DNA of 64,000 nucleotides from Streptomyces sp. NBC_01288 (GCF_035982055.1 NZ_CP108427.1:8679001-8743000), one strand, 5' to 3'; shown: positions 34,024-42,415, counted from the stretch's first letter. The notes: generated by a model not told the origin, from the letters alone. A program made the numbers and translations.

Positions 34024-35307
34024 GTGAGTGCAAGGTCGAGTGCCAGATCCCGACTGGGCATCCTTCTCGCCGCCGTGGCCACGCTCACGGCCGTCGTCAT
34101 CCCCTCCGCCTCCGCCTCCGCGCACGCGGCGCCGGCCGTCCCCCACACCGCCGTCCTCGACGGCACCCGCCTCCAGCAGACCAAGCTGCGCCTGGACCGC
34201 GGGGACCCTCAACTCCGGCGGGCGGTGAAGCAGTTGACGGCCCGCGCCGACAACTGGCTGAACCAGGGCCCCTGGACGGTCGTGGACAAACCAAAGCCCG
34301 CCCCTGGCGGGGATGTTCACGACTACCTGAGCCAGGCGCCCTACTGGTGGCCCACGACCACCCCGACCGCCGACAACCCCTGGGGCTGCCCGTACGTTCA
34401 GCGCGACGGCCAGCGCAACCCCGAGGTCGACACGGGAACCGACCGCCAGGACGTGGAGAAGGTCTTCGACTCGACCTACGACCTCGCGCTCGCCTGGTAC
34501 TACACCGGTGACAAGCGCTACGCGCACAAGGCCGACCAGGTCCTGCGCACCTGGTTCCTCGACCCGGCCACGAAGATGAACCCCAACCTGGACCACGCCC
34601 AGTTCATCCCGTGCAAGTACGACGGCCGCGCCATCGGCATCATCGACTTCTCCCAGTCGTACACCAGCGTCGTCGACGCCATCGCGATCCTCGGCACCGG
34701 CGCCCCCGGCTGGACGAGGAACGACCGTACGGCGATGGCCGGTTGGAACTCCGACTTCCTCGGCTGGCTGAAGAACAGCGCCTTCGGCAAGGAGGAGGGA
34801 GCCGCGGCCAACAACCACGGCACCTTCTACGACATGGAGTTGGCCGCCCTCGCCTACGCGACCGGGGACACGGCACTGGCCAAGCGGACCGTCCTGGACG
34901 CGCGCGCCAAACGCATCGACCCGCAGATCGCGGGCGACGGCAGCCAGCCGCAGGAGCTTGCGCGGACCCGGAGTTGGCACTACTCGACCTTCGACCTGGT
35001 CGCGTACACCCGGCTCGCCGCCATCGGCCGGCACGTCGGCGTGAATCTGTGGACCTATCAAGGGCCGGACGGGCAGGGCCTGTTGAAGGCGGTGGACTAT
35101 CTGCTGCCGGCCGCGACCGGGGCCGCCGCGTGGTCGCATCCGGAGCTGGAGTTCTACCGGTACGCGGCGAGCGACGTCGTCCACGCGGCGGCCGACGCGG
35201 GTGACGTGAAGGCGAAGGCCGCCGTGCCGAAGCTGGAGGCGCCGCCCGGCGGTGACCTGTGGGCGCTGCGCCCGGCGGCCGAGCAGCTGGACTCGATCGC
35301 CGGTTGA
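34024..35307 (+). CDS. Secreted alginate-lyase-family protein
   Basis: The 427-residue protein has a Sec signal peptide (hydrophobic 11-30, cleavage near ASAHA) and an alpha/alpha-toroid alginate-lyase domain. Landmarks are YLSQAPYWWPTTTPTADNPW, SYTSVVDAIAILG, the catalytic-region asparagine/histidine motif AANNHGTFYDMELAALAYAT and TRSWHYSTFDLVAYTRLA. The family cleaves mannuronate-type acidic polysaccharides by beta-elimination, but many actinobacterial members have no proven substrate. GTG start follows a GGAG site. Confidence 0.85.
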   Translation: MSARSSARSRLGILLAAVATLTAVVIPSASASAHAAPAVPHTAVLDGTRLQQTKLRLDRGDPQLRRAVKQLTARADNWLNQGPWTVVDKPKPAPGGDVHDYLSQAPYWWPTTTPTADNPWGCPYVQRDGQRNPEVDTGTDRQDVEKVFDSTYDLALAWYYTGDKRYAHKADQVLRTWFLDPATKMNPNLDHAQFIPCKYDGRAIGIIDFSQSYTSVVDAIAILGTGAPGWTRNDRTAMAGWNSDFLGWLKNSAFGKEEGAAANNHGTFYDMELAALAYATGDTALAKRTVLDARAKRIDPQIAGDGSQPQELARTRSWHYSTFDLVAYTRLAAIGRHVGVNLWTYQGPDGQGLLKAVDYLLPAATGAAAWSHPELEFYRYAASDVVHAAADAGDVKAKAAVPKLEAPPGGDLWALRPAAEQLDSIAG

Positions 35308-35392
35308 CCGGCCCACCCCGGAGGGCGCGGAGGGCCTCCCGTAGGCCTTCCCCGTAGGCCCGTCCGAGCAGGGCCTTCTCGACAGGGGCTCC

Positions 35393-35410
35393 TGAGCGGT
35401 CGCTTAGAAT
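35393..35410 (+). promoter_or_regulatory. TetR-type palindrome overlapping a -10 box, thioesterase promoter
   Basis: TGAGCG-GT-CGCTTA (35393-35406) is an imperfect palindrome whose right arm runs into TAGAAT (35405-35410), a good -10 hexamer, 55 nt before the thioesterase start. A close relative, TAAGCG-GT-CGTTAA, lies at 52468-52481 before the acyl-CoA dehydrogenase gene. TetR regulators of acyl-CoA metabolism often bind such TNAGCG-N2-CGCTNA sites. Confidence 0.5.
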
Positions 35411-35464
35411 GGGGCGGTCCCCACAGTCTCCACCGCCCCACCAGCACCGCTCGGGAGTCCCGCC

Positions 35465-35923
35465 GTGACCGTCGAAAGCCCGCCCGCCACCGCCTTGTCC
35501 TACGGTCAACTCGTCGCCGTCACCGTGCACTTCGACGACCTCGACGCGCTCGGCATGCTGCACAACGCCCGCTACCCGCTCCTCGTCGAGCGGGCGTGGA
35601 CCGAGCTGTGGCAGGGGCACGGGGTCCGCTTCGACGGCGACTGGGCGAGCGCCGGGGACGCCTGCAACGTGGTGAAGGAACTGCTGATCAGCTACGAGGC
35701 GCCGGTCACGAGGACGGGTGCGTACGCCGTCCACCTCTGGCTGGACCGGCTGGGGACGACGGGCCTGACGTACGGCTTCCGGTTCTGCTCGGCGGACGGG
35801 GTGACCACGTATGCGACCGGTACCCGGGTCCTGGTCCGGCTGGACGCGGGGACGTTGCGCCCCGCGCCCTGGAGCGAGGGGTTCAGGGCCGTGGGCCGGA
35901 CACTGCTGCGCTCGGCGGGCTGA
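35465..35923 (+). CDS. Hotdog-fold acyl-CoA thioesterase (4HBT type)
   Basis: The 152-residue protein starts at GTG and shows the 4HBT catalytic segment VTVHFDDLDALGMLHNARYP followed by LLVERAWTELW; the aspartate in DALGMLHN is the usual catalytic residue. It then has the ELLISYEAPVTRTGAYAVHL strand pair. It hydrolyses acyl-CoA or acyl-ACP thioesters of unknown chain. A TetR-like operator lies in its promoter. The last 41 nt overlap the convergent MFS gene. Confidence 0.88.
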   Translation: MTVESPPATALSYGQLVAVTVHFDDLDALGMLHNARYPLLVERAWTELWQGHGVRFDGDWASAGDACNVVKELLISYEAPVTRTGAYAVHLWLDRLGTTGLTYGFRFCSADGVTTYATGTRVLVRLDAGTLRPAPWSEGFRAVGRTLLRSAG

Positions 35924-37094
35924 CCTTGGGACGGTCGCGGTCCCCGGCGCGGAGCACGCCCGCGAAGACCACGAGCCCGCCCGCCAACACCGTGACCAGG
36001 CAGAACGACACGACCAGGCTCGTCGCCTGCGCCACCCCGCCGATCAGGCTCGGCGCGACAAGGCCCGAGGTGTAGGTGATCGTCGCGACGCCCGCGATGG
36101 CCTGGCTCGGGTTGGGGCCGCTGCGGCCCGCCGCCGCGAAGCACAGCGGGACGACCACGGCGATGCCCAGACCGAGCAGCGCGAAGCCGACCATCGTCAG
36201 CGCGGGGTTCTCCGCGAGGACGATCAGCAGCCCGCCGAACACGGACAGCACCCCGCCCGCGCGGACCGTACGCACCGAACCGAAGCGGTTCACCACTCCG
36301 TCGCCGACCAGCCGGGCCACCGCCATCGTCAGCATGAACCCGGTCGTCGAGGCCGCCGCGAGCCCGGCCGACGTACCCAACTGGTCCTTCAGGAACACCG
36401 CCGACCAGTCCAGGCTCGCCCCCTCCGCGAACACCGCGCAGAAGCCGACCGCGCCGATGAGCAGCGCGGACTTCGGCGGCAGCGTGAACCGCGGCGGCGC
36501 TTCCTCCTCCACGCCCGGGGGGATGTCCAGCACCCAGTGGCAGGCGGTCACGCCGAGCGCGGTGAGGATCACGGCGGCGATCAGGTGGTGCACGCGGGCG
36601 TCCGAGCCGAGGTGCGCGGCGAGGGTGCCGCCCGCCGAACCGATCAGGGCGCCCGCGCTCCACATGCCGTGCAGGCTCGACATGATCGACTTGTCGAGGA
36701 GGCGCTCGATCTCGACTCCGAGCGCGTTCATCGCGACGTCGGCCATGCCCGCGCTCGCGCCGTACGTGAACATCGCCAGGCACAGGGTGACCAGGTTGGG
36801 CGCGAGCGCGGGCAGCACCAGGGACATGGTCCACATGGCGATCAGGCCGCGCAGCGCGGTCCGGCTGCCGAAGCGGTGGGTGATCCAGCCGGCCAGCGGC
36901 ATCGAGCAGGAGGCGCCGAACGCCCCGAAGGCGAGGGCGAACCCGAGCCAGCCGGCGGCGACGTGCGCGTGCTCCTGGATCCACGGCACCCGGGTCGCGA
37001 ACGAGCCGGTGACCGCGCCGTGCACGGCGAAGACGGCCGCCACGGCGTACCGGGCACGCTTCACCTCGCGTCGGTCGTAGACCACTTCACTCAT
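35883..37094 (-). CDS. Major facilitator superfamily transporter
   Basis: The 403-residue protein has 12 predicted membrane segments, with RYAVAAVFAVHGAVTGSFAT at the first and LAFGAFGASCSMPLAGWITH then RFGSRTALR as the MFS loop 2-3 motif. MFS members of this set are usually sugar or drug exporters. It is divergent from a ROK regulator (157-nt gap) with a perfect inverted repeat between them, so it is likely controlled by that protein. Substrate unknown. Confidence 0.9.
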   Translation of the reverse strand: MSEVVYDRREVKRARYAVAAVFAVHGAVTGSFATRVPWIQEHAHVAAGWLGFALAFGAFGASCSMPLAGWITHRFGSRTALRGLIAMWTMSLVLPALAPNLVTLCLAMFTYGASAGMADVAMNALGVEIERLLDKSIMSSLHGMWSAGALIGSAGGTLAAHLGSDARVHHLIAAVILTALGVTACHWVLDIPPGVEEEAPPRFTLPPKSALLIGAVGFCAVFAEGASLDWSAVFLKDQLGTSAGLAAASTTGFMLTMAVARLVGDGVVNRFGSVRTVRAGGVLSVFGGLLIVLAENPALTMVGFALLGLGIAVVVPLCFAAAGRSGPNPSQAIAGVATITYTSGLVAPSLIGGVAQATSLVVSFCLVTVLAGGLVVFAGVLRAGDRDRPKVSPPSAAVSGPRP

Positions 37095-37174
37095 TGTCCG
37101 GCCCCTCCTGCTGTGCGCGTCCCCGCCGTCAAAATCCCTGCTCGCGCGTTCTCGTCCCGCTCGCGCCGGGTAAA

Positions 37175-37197
37175 CTATCAGGAACCCTGCCTGATAG
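37175..37197. promoter_or_regulatory. Perfect 8-bp inverted repeat between divergent MFS and ROK genes
   Basis: CTATCAGG (37175-37182) and CCTGATAG (37190-37197) are perfect arms with a 7-nt spacer, 54 nt before the ROK start. ROK regulators commonly bind AT-flanked palindromes of the form NAGG-N-CCTN in the promoters they share with sugar transporters, so this is the likely operator for both genes. Confidence 0.65.
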
Positions 37198-37251
37198 AAA
37201 GAGAATTACCGGCCGCCCGCCGCACCCCCTCGATCTGGGAGGATTCCCGGC

Positions 37252-38670
37252 ATGCCCGCATCCCCGAGCACCGCCCGGGCCATCAACGACCGGCTCGCCC
37301 TGCGCCTGCTCCAGCACGAAGGCCCGCTGACGGCAGGGCAGTTGAAGCAGCTCACCGGACTCTCCCGGCCGACCGTCGCCGACCTCGTCGAACGCCTCAC
37401 GGCCTCCGGGCTGATCGAGATGGTCGGTGAGACCGGGGAGCAACGGCGCGGCCCGAACGCCCGGTTGTACGGCATCGTCGGCAACCGCGCCTACCTGGCC
37501 GCGCTGGACGTCCGCATGGAGGGCGTCTCCGTCCTCGTCTCCGACCTGGTCGGCCGGGTGCTGGCGGAGGCGTCGGTTCCGATCGACGGTGACTCGGGCA
37601 CGGGCCCGGCGGTCGAACAGGCCGTGGCCCTGGTGGAACGGGCGGCGAAGGAGGCGGGCGCGGAACACCTCCACACGCTGTGCGTCGGCGCCCCTGGCCT
37701 CATCGACCCGGCCACCGGAGAACTCCGCAACACCACCGGACTCCCAGCGTGGCACCGCCGCCTGGTCGCCGCCCTCCATGAACGCCTCCCCGACACCCGC
37801 ATCGTCGCCGAGAACGAGACGAACCTCGCGGCGCTGGCCGAGCAGCGCGACGGCGCGGCCCACGACCGGGACACGTTCGTACTGCTGTGGCTGGGGATGG
37901 GGATCGGTGCGGCGGTGGTCCTGGACGGGGTGTTGCGCAGGGGCGCGTCGGGGGGTGCGGGCGAGATCGGTTTCCTGCCGGTGCCGGGGACTAGGGGGTT
38001 CCCTTCGGCGACGGACTGCGAGGGGGGTTTTCACTCGTTGGCGGGGGCGGGGGCCGTGCTTGAACTGGCCCGGGAGTGCGGGGTGTTGGGGGCGGAGGGT
38101 GCGGGGGAGGGGACCGGTGCGTCGGGGGTGGTGCGGTGGGCTGTCGTAGAGGTGGGCAGCATCGGTGTCGGGTGTGACGCGGGCGTCGGTGTCGGGGGTG
38201 GGCCCGATGTGGGTGACTCGGATGTCGGCGTCGGTCTCGGGGGTGAGTCCGATGCGGGTGACTGGGACGTTGGCGTCGATGCCAGGGGTGAGCGCGAGGC
38301 GGGTGCCTTGGGCGGCGGTGTCGACGCCGGGAACGACCCGGATGCGAGCGTCGACGCCGGTCGTCCGGACCCCACGCGAGACGTCGGCCCCCGCAACGCT
38401 GCCGCCGCCCGCTTCCTGGACGCCCTCGCCGACCGTCTCGCCCTCGGTGTCGCGTCAGTCGTCGCGCTGCTGGACCCCGGGTGCGTGGTCCTCGGCGGCG
38501 AGGTCGGGCAGGCGGGTGGTGACGAACTCGCCGTACGGGTCGCCGAGCGGATCGTCCGCATGTCCCCGTTGCCCGCGGAGGTGCGCCCAAGCGCCCTCGG
38601 TGGCGCCGCCGTGTTGCGCGGCGCGCTGCTGACGGCACAGGACGGCGCGCAGGGCGAGTTGTTCGGATAG
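37252..38670 (+). CDS. ROK-family regulator with an internal 15-residue repeat insertion
   Basis: The 472-residue protein has an N-terminal winged helix (LRLLQHEGPLTAGQLKQLTG then LSRPTVADLVERL) and a ROK actin-like domain (VGAPGLIDPATGELRNTTGL, IVAENETNLAALAE, LLWLGMGIGAAVVLDG). ROK repressors sense sugars and control transporters, here probably the divergent MFS gene. The conserved zinc-site cysteine cluster is not evident: ATDCEGGFHSL holds one cysteine. From about residue 278 to 380 the fold is interrupted by Gly/Asp/Val-rich sequence made largely of 15-residue units; ordinary ROK sequence resumes at AAAARFLDALADRLALGVAS. Ordinary members are about 370-400 residues, so the insert is an addition. 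Whether it still regulates is uncertain. Confidence 0.88.
   Translation: MPASPSTARAINDRLALRLLQHEGPLTAGQLKQLTGLSRPTVADLVERLTASGLIEMVGETGEQRRGPNARLYGIVGNRAYLAALDVRMEGVSVLVSDLVGRVLAEASVPIDGDSGTGPAVEQAVALVERAAKEAGAEHLHTLCVGAPGLIDPATGELRNTTGLPAWHRRLVAALHERLPDTRIVAENETNLAALAEQRDGAAHDRDTFVLLWLGMGIGAAVVLDGVLRRGASGGAGEIGFLPVPGTRGFPSATDCEGGFHSLAGAGAVLELARECGVLGAEGAGEGTGASGVVRWAVVEVGSIGVGCDAGVGVGGGPDVGDSDVGVGLGGESDAGDWDVGVDARGEREAGALGGGVDAGNDPDASVDAGRPDPTRDVGPRNAAAARFLDALADRLALGVASVVALLDPGCVVLGGEVGQAGGDELAVRVAERIVRMSPLPAEVRPSALGGAAVLRGALLTAQDGAQGELFG
38161..38385 (+). repeat. 45-bp in-frame tandem repeat inside the ROK gene
   Basis: Units start at 38161, 38206, 38251, 38296 and 38341, exactly 45 bp apart and in frame. 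They encode 15-residue segments such as DVGDSDVGVGLGGES, DAGDWDVGVDARGER and EAGALGGGVDAGNDP. The two central units are the best preserved; the outer ones have decayed. The last unit is partial. Confidence 0.9.
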
Positions 38671-38674
38671 TCCC

Positions 38675-38902
38675 TCAACTGCCGTGCGGAGCCCGCTTCT
38701 TGGTGGTCACCGGTGTTCGGCGGGGCCGCCACGCCCCGGCCGACCGCCCTCGGGTGAACCCCGGCCTGTCCGGGTTCACCACAGCCCGCACGCCCCCGAT
38801 CAACCCGCCCCGCACCGCGAACGACAGCACGCCGACCGGCATCGCCAGAAGCGACGCGGCGCGCTGAGTGGCCCGGCGGTGGGCAAGGGCCGTCGTCACC
38901 AC
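38675..38902 (-). CDS. Small hypothetical protein
   Basis: The 75-residue frame starts with tandem GTG codons and reads MVTTALAHRRATQRAASLLA, then MPVGVLSFAVRGGLIGGVRA with a modest hydrophobic stretch, and a basic Pro/Arg tail ending KKRAPHGS. It stops 4 nt after the convergent ROK stop. No ribosome site is clear. It is kept because the frame fills an otherwise gene-free stretch, codon use is Streptomyces-like and a DasR-like site lies upstream. Real status uncertain. Confidence 0.4.
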   Translation of the reverse strand: MVTTALAHRRATQRAASLLAMPVGVLSFAVRGGLIGGVRAVVNPDRPGFTRGRSAGAWRPRRTPVTTKKRAPHGS

Positions 38903-38944
38903 CGCCGGACCGGTCCAGGGGTGTCCCCTCCGGAGATCCGAAAA

Positions 38945-38955
38945 GGACTAGACCA
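38945..38955. promoter_or_regulatory. DasR-like palindromic site
   Basis: AGGACTAGACCA (38944-38955) matches the DasR responsive-element core TGGTCTAGACCA at 10 of 12 positions. DasR, the GntR regulator of GlcNAc use, binds such sites before chitinase genes in Streptomyces. No chitinase is present here; the site lies between a small hypothetical gene and the rib riboswitch. Confidence 0.35.
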
Positions 38956-39075
38956 TATGATCCAGCAGGTAGGGCCCCCTTGAGAAGTCCAGCGGCACTG
39001 TCTGTGAGCCAGCCCACACCCTTCACCTGGATGGACCCTTGCCGGGCGTGGCACACTGGCCGTGTACCAGAAGCA

Positions 39076-39205
39076 GCGCACTCCGGGGTCGGTGAAAGTC
39101 CGAACCGGCGGTTACAGTCCGCGACCCGTCCGTGTTGTTCAGCGGCCGGTTGACCAGGTGGAATTCCTGGACCGACGGTTAAAGTCCGGATGGGAGGCAG
39201 TGCGC
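39076..39205 (+). promoter_or_regulatory. FMN riboswitch (RFN element) controlling the rib operon
   Basis: The outer stem is GCGCACT (39076-39082) with AGTGCGC (39199-39205). Between them are the RFN conserved blocks: CTCCGGGGTCGGTGAAAGTC, CCGAACCGGCGGTTACAGTC, a variable arm, GGTGGAATTCCTGGACCGAC and GGTTAAAGTCCGGATGGGAG. FMN binding would reduce expression of the ribE operon starting at 39357. A GC-rich hairpin with CGGCGG/CCGCCG arms follows, and the 150 nt before ribE could house the expression platform. Confidence 0.95.
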
Positions 39206-39356
39206 GGCGGGCGGGCATTCGTGCGCGCCGCCGTATCGGCTCGTCCTGTGTGGACGGGTTCTGTCCGGCGTCGTTCCCGGTGTTTTCGTCCGTTTCATTC
39301 TGTCGTCTTCGACAGGCCCCGGAGTCCGTGCCCTATGAGGCAGGAGGACCCGGGAA

Positions 39357-39959
39357 GTGTTCACCGGAATCGTCGAAGAGCTGGGTGAGGTCACCGCCGT
39401 CGAGAATCTCGACGACGCGTCCCGCTTTCGTCTGCGCGGCCCCATCGTCACCGAGGGCGCGAAGTACGGCGACTCCATCGCCGTGAACGGCGTCTGTCTC
39501 ACCGTCGTGGAGTTCGAGGGTGACGAGTTCACCGCCGACGTCATGGCCGAGACCCTGAACCGCTCCAGCCTCGGCGTCCTCGCCGTCGGCTCCCGCGTCA
39601 ACCTCGAACGCCCCATGGCCCTCGGCGCCCGCCTCGGCGGACACATCGTGCAGGGCCATGTCGACGGCACCGGCGCGGTGTTGGAGCGCAAGCCGTCCGA
39701 GAACTGGGAGATCGTCAAGATCTCGCTCCCGGCCGACCTCACGCGCTACGTGGTCGAGAAGGGCTCCATCACCGTCGACGGCATCAGCCTCACCGTCGTC
39801 GACGCGGGCCCGGACTACTTCACCGTCAGCCTCATCCCCACCACGCTCGGCCTGACCACGCTCGGCCTCAAGCAGCCCGGCGACCCGGTCAACCTTGAGG
39901 TCGACGTCATCGCCAAGTACGTGGAGCGGCTGATGGGCGCGCGCGAGGTGACCCCGTGA
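39357..39959 (+). CDS. ribE: Riboflavin synthase alpha chain
   Basis: The 200-residue protein consists of two lumazine-binding repeats: the first begins MFTGIVEELGEVTAVE and includes SIAVNGVCLTVV and AETLNRSSLG; the second begins HIVQGHVDGTGAVLE and includes SITVDGISLTVVDAGPDYF and VSLIPTTLGLTTL. It dismutates two 6,7-dimethyl-8-ribityllumazines to riboflavin. GTG start with AGGAGG upstream. First gene behind the FMN riboswitch; its stop overlaps the next start (GTGA). Confidence 0.97.
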   Translation: MFTGIVEELGEVTAVENLDDASRFRLRGPIVTEGAKYGDSIAVNGVCLTVVEFEGDEFTADVMAETLNRSSLGVLAVGSRVNLERPMALGARLGGHIVQGHVDGTGAVLERKPSENWEIVKISLPADLTRYVVEKGSITVDGISLTVVDAGPDYFTVSLIPTTLGLTTLGLKQPGDPVNLEVDVIAKYVERLMGAREVTP

Positions 39960-40600
39960 ACTGGCTCAACTCCGAGGCCTTCGTCCTGTTCGGCCAGCAC
40001 ATCAAGTGGTCGGACATGATCGGCAACGTCATCGGACTGATCGGCCTCGCCTTCGGCTGGCGGCGGTCCATCTGGAGCTGGCCCACCCAGTTCGTCTCCG
40101 GCGTGATCCTCTTCGCCGCGTTCGCCACCGCCCACCTCTCCGGCAGCGCCGGCAAGCAGGTCGTCGTCATGGTCGTCGCGGTCTACGGCTGGTGGCAGTG
40201 GAACCGCGGCAAGGGCGGCACCGCCGACGGCCACATCACACCCCGCTTCGCCACCTGGCGCGAGCGCGCGATCCTGGCCGGCTCCGCCGCCGTAGGGACG
40301 GTCGCGGTCGCCGCCCTCTTCAAGGCGTACCCCTCGCTCTCCTGGGACCCGTGGCCCGACGCCTACATCTTCGTCGGCACCGTCGTCGCGATGTACGCCC
40401 AGGCCCGCGGCATGGTCGAGTTCTGGTTCGCCTGGCTCCTCGTCGACCTCGTCGGCGTCCCCCTCAACTTCGCCAACGGCTTCGCGTTCTCCGGCTTCGT
40501 CTACGTCATCTACGGCGCACTCGTCCTGTGGGGCATGCGCGACTGGTGGCTGCGCTCCCGCAAGGCCCCGCAGCCCGTCCTGGAAGGAGCGCCGGCATGA
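39956..40600 (+). CDS. ribM: PnuC-family riboflavin transporter (RibM-like)
   Basis: The 214-residue membrane protein starts at GTG overlapping the ribE stop. It has about seven segments, with NVIGLIGLAFGWRRSIWSWP, VVAVYGWWQWNRGKG (the PnuC WxWxxW-type motif) and FWFAWLLVDLVGVPLNFANG. PnuC proteins move nicotinamide riboside, but in actinobacterial rib operons the homologue RibM has been shown to carry riboflavin. Its place between ribE and ribBA under an FMN riboswitch favours flavin transport. Confidence 0.9.
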   Translation: MNWLNSEAFVLFGQHIKWSDMIGNVIGLIGLAFGWRRSIWSWPTQFVSGVILFAAFATAHLSGSAGKQVVVMVVAVYGWWQWNRGKGGTADGHITPRFATWRERAILAGSAAVGTVAVAALFKAYPSLSWDPWPDAYIFVGTVVAMYAQARGMVEFWFAWLLVDLVGVPLNFANGFAFSGFVYVIYGALVLWGMRDWWLRSRKAPQPVLEGAPA

Positions 40601-41886
40601 CAACGGCACCGATCCTGTACAGCACCGACGGTTTCGAGGACTTCTCCCTCGACCCGGTCGAGCAGGCCGTCGCGGACATCGCGGCCGGCCGCCCCGTCGT
40701 GGTCGTCGACGACGAGGACCGCGAGAACGAGGGCGACCTCGTCATCGCCGCCGAGAAGGCAACCCCCGAGATCATCGCGTTCATGATGAGCGAGTGCCGC
40801 GGCCTGATCTGCGCCCCCATGGAGGGCGAGGAGCTGGACCGGCTCCGGCTCCCGCAGATGGTCGAGGACAACACCGAGTCGATGAAAACCGCGTTCACAG
40901 TGTCCGTGGACGCCTCGCCGGTTCACGGTGTGACCACCGGTATCTCGGCCTCCGACCGCGCGACCACGCTTCAGGTCCTCGCGAGCGGCAACGCCGAGCC
41001 CGACGACCTGGTCCGCCCCGGCCACATCTTCCCGCTGCGCGCCCGCTCCGGCGGCGTGCTGGTCCGCAACGGCCACACCGAGGCCGCCGTGGACCTGGCC
41101 CGTCTCGCGGGCCTGCGCCCGGCCGGCGCGATCGTCGAGATCGCGGGCGAGGACGGCCGTATGCTCCGCCTCCCCGAACTGATCCCCTTCGCCCGCAAGC
41201 ACGGCCTGACGATCATCTCCATCGAGGACCTGATCGCCTACCGCCAGGCCGCCGAACCCACCGTCCGCCGCGAGGCCGAGGTCCAACTCCCCACCCGCCA
41301 CGGCCGGTTCACGGCCTACGGCTACCGCTCCACCGTCGACGGCGTCGAGCACGTCGCCCTCGTCCACGGCGAGATCGGCGACGGCGAGGACGTCCTCGTC
41401 CGCGTCCACTCCGAGTGCCTCACCGGCGACGTCTTCCACTCCCTGCGCTGCGACTGCGGCCCCCAGCTGGAGGCCTCCCTGGAGCGCATCCAGGAGGAGG
41501 GCAGGGGAGTGGTCGTCTACCTGCGTGGCCACGAGGGGCGCGGCATCGGCCTGCTCTCCAAGCTCCGGGCGTACGAACTCCAGGAGCGCGGCCGGGACAC
41601 CCTCGACGCCAACCTGGAACTCGGCCTGCCCGCCGACGCCCGGGACTACGGCGCCGGCGCGCAGATCCTGGAGGACCTCGGCGTCCACAGCCTGCGCCTG
41701 ATGACCAACAACCCCGACAAGACCGACGCGCTCGTCCGGCACGGGCTCAAGGTCATCGGCCGGGAGCCGATGCCCGTACAGGCGGGCGAGCACAACCTCC
41801 GCTACCTGCGCACCAAGCGGGACCGGATGGGGCACGACCTGCCCTGGCTGGACACGGCCCCCGTGTCCACCTGCGGCAACCAGTAG
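40597..41886 (+). CDS. ribBA: Bifunctional 3,4-dihydroxy-2-butanone-4-phosphate synthase / GTP cyclohydrolase II
   Basis: The 429-residue protein carries RibB in the first half (PVVVVDDEDRENEGDLVIAA at about 27-46, SMKTAFTVSVDAS, RPGHIFPLRARSGGVL) and RibA in the second, with zinc cysteines in SECLTGDVFHSLRCDCGPQL and GHEGRGIGLLSKLRAYELQE. RibA opens GTP to start the pathway and RibB makes the four-carbon unit from ribulose 5-phosphate. ATG 40597 overlaps the ribM stop. A GTP-to-riboflavin deaminase/reductase (RibD) is not encoded in this window. Confidence 0.97.
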   Translation: MTTAPILYSTDGFEDFSLDPVEQAVADIAAGRPVVVVDDEDRENEGDLVIAAEKATPEIIAFMMSECRGLICAPMEGEELDRLRLPQMVEDNTESMKTAFTVSVDASPVHGVTTGISASDRATTLQVLASGNAEPDDLVRPGHIFPLRARSGGVLVRNGHTEAAVDLARLAGLRPAGAIVEIAGEDGRMLRLPELIPFARKHGLTIISIEDLIAYRQAAEPTVRREAEVQLPTRHGRFTAYGYRSTVDGVEHVALVHGEIGDGEDVLVRVHSECLTGDVFHSLRCDCGPQLEASLERIQEEGRGVVVYLRGHEGRGIGLLSKLRAYELQERGRDTLDANLELGLPADARDYGAGAQILEDLGVHSLRLMTNNPDKTDALVRHGLKVIGREPMPVQAGEHNLRYLRTKRDRMGHDLPWLDTAPVSTCGNQ

Positions 41887-41929
41887 TCGAGCAGTCGTAC
41901 TTCATCGCACTTTGAGGAGACCAGAGAAC

Positions 41930-42415
41930 GTGAGCGGCAAGGGCGCACCGGAACTGTCCGTACGCAACGTCGGAGACCTGCGGGTCGCCGTCATCGCGGC
42001 GCAGTGGCACGAAAAGGTGATGGACGGTCTGGTGGACGGCGCTCTGCGCGCCCTGCACGACCTGGGGATTGACGAGCCGACTCTGCTCCGGGTCCCCGGC
42101 AGCTGGGAACTCCCGGTCGTGGCAAAGGTGTTGGCGGGCCGGGGCTACGACGCGATCGTCGCCCTCGGTGTCGTCATCCGGGGCGGCACCCCGCACTTCG
42201 AGTACGTGTGCCAGGGCGTGGTCCAGGGCCTCACCCAGGTCTCGGTCGAGACCGGCGTCCCGGTCGGCATGGGCGTCCTGACCTGCGACACCGAGGAGCA
42301 GGCCCTGGACCGGGCCGGCCTGGAGGGCTCGAACGAGGACAAGGGACACGAGGCGGTGACCGCGGCCGTCGCGACGGCGGCCACGCTCCGCTCAGTATCT
42401 GAACCGTGGCGTTAA
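41930..42415 (+). CDS. ribH: 6,7-dimethyl-8-ribityllumazine synthase
   Basis: GTG 41930 has GAGGAG 10 nt upstream; a 161-residue product results. Lumazine synthase landmarks are AAQWHEKVMDGLVDGALRAL, the RVPGSWELPVVAKVLA loop, ALGVVIRGGTPHFEYVCQGV with the catalytic His, and PVGMGVLTCDTEEQALDRAG. It joins the RibA/D and RibB products into lumazine, the RibE substrate. Fourth gene of the rib operon, 43 nt after ribBA. hisE starts 34 nt later. Confidence 0.97.
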   Translation: MSGKGAPELSVRNVGDLRVAVIAAQWHEKVMDGLVDGALRALHDLGIDEPTLLRVPGSWELPVVAKVLAGRGYDAIVALGVVIRGGTPHFEYVCQGVVQGLTQVSVETGVPVGMGVLTCDTEEQALDRAGLEGSNEDKGHEAVTAAVATAATLRSVSEPWR

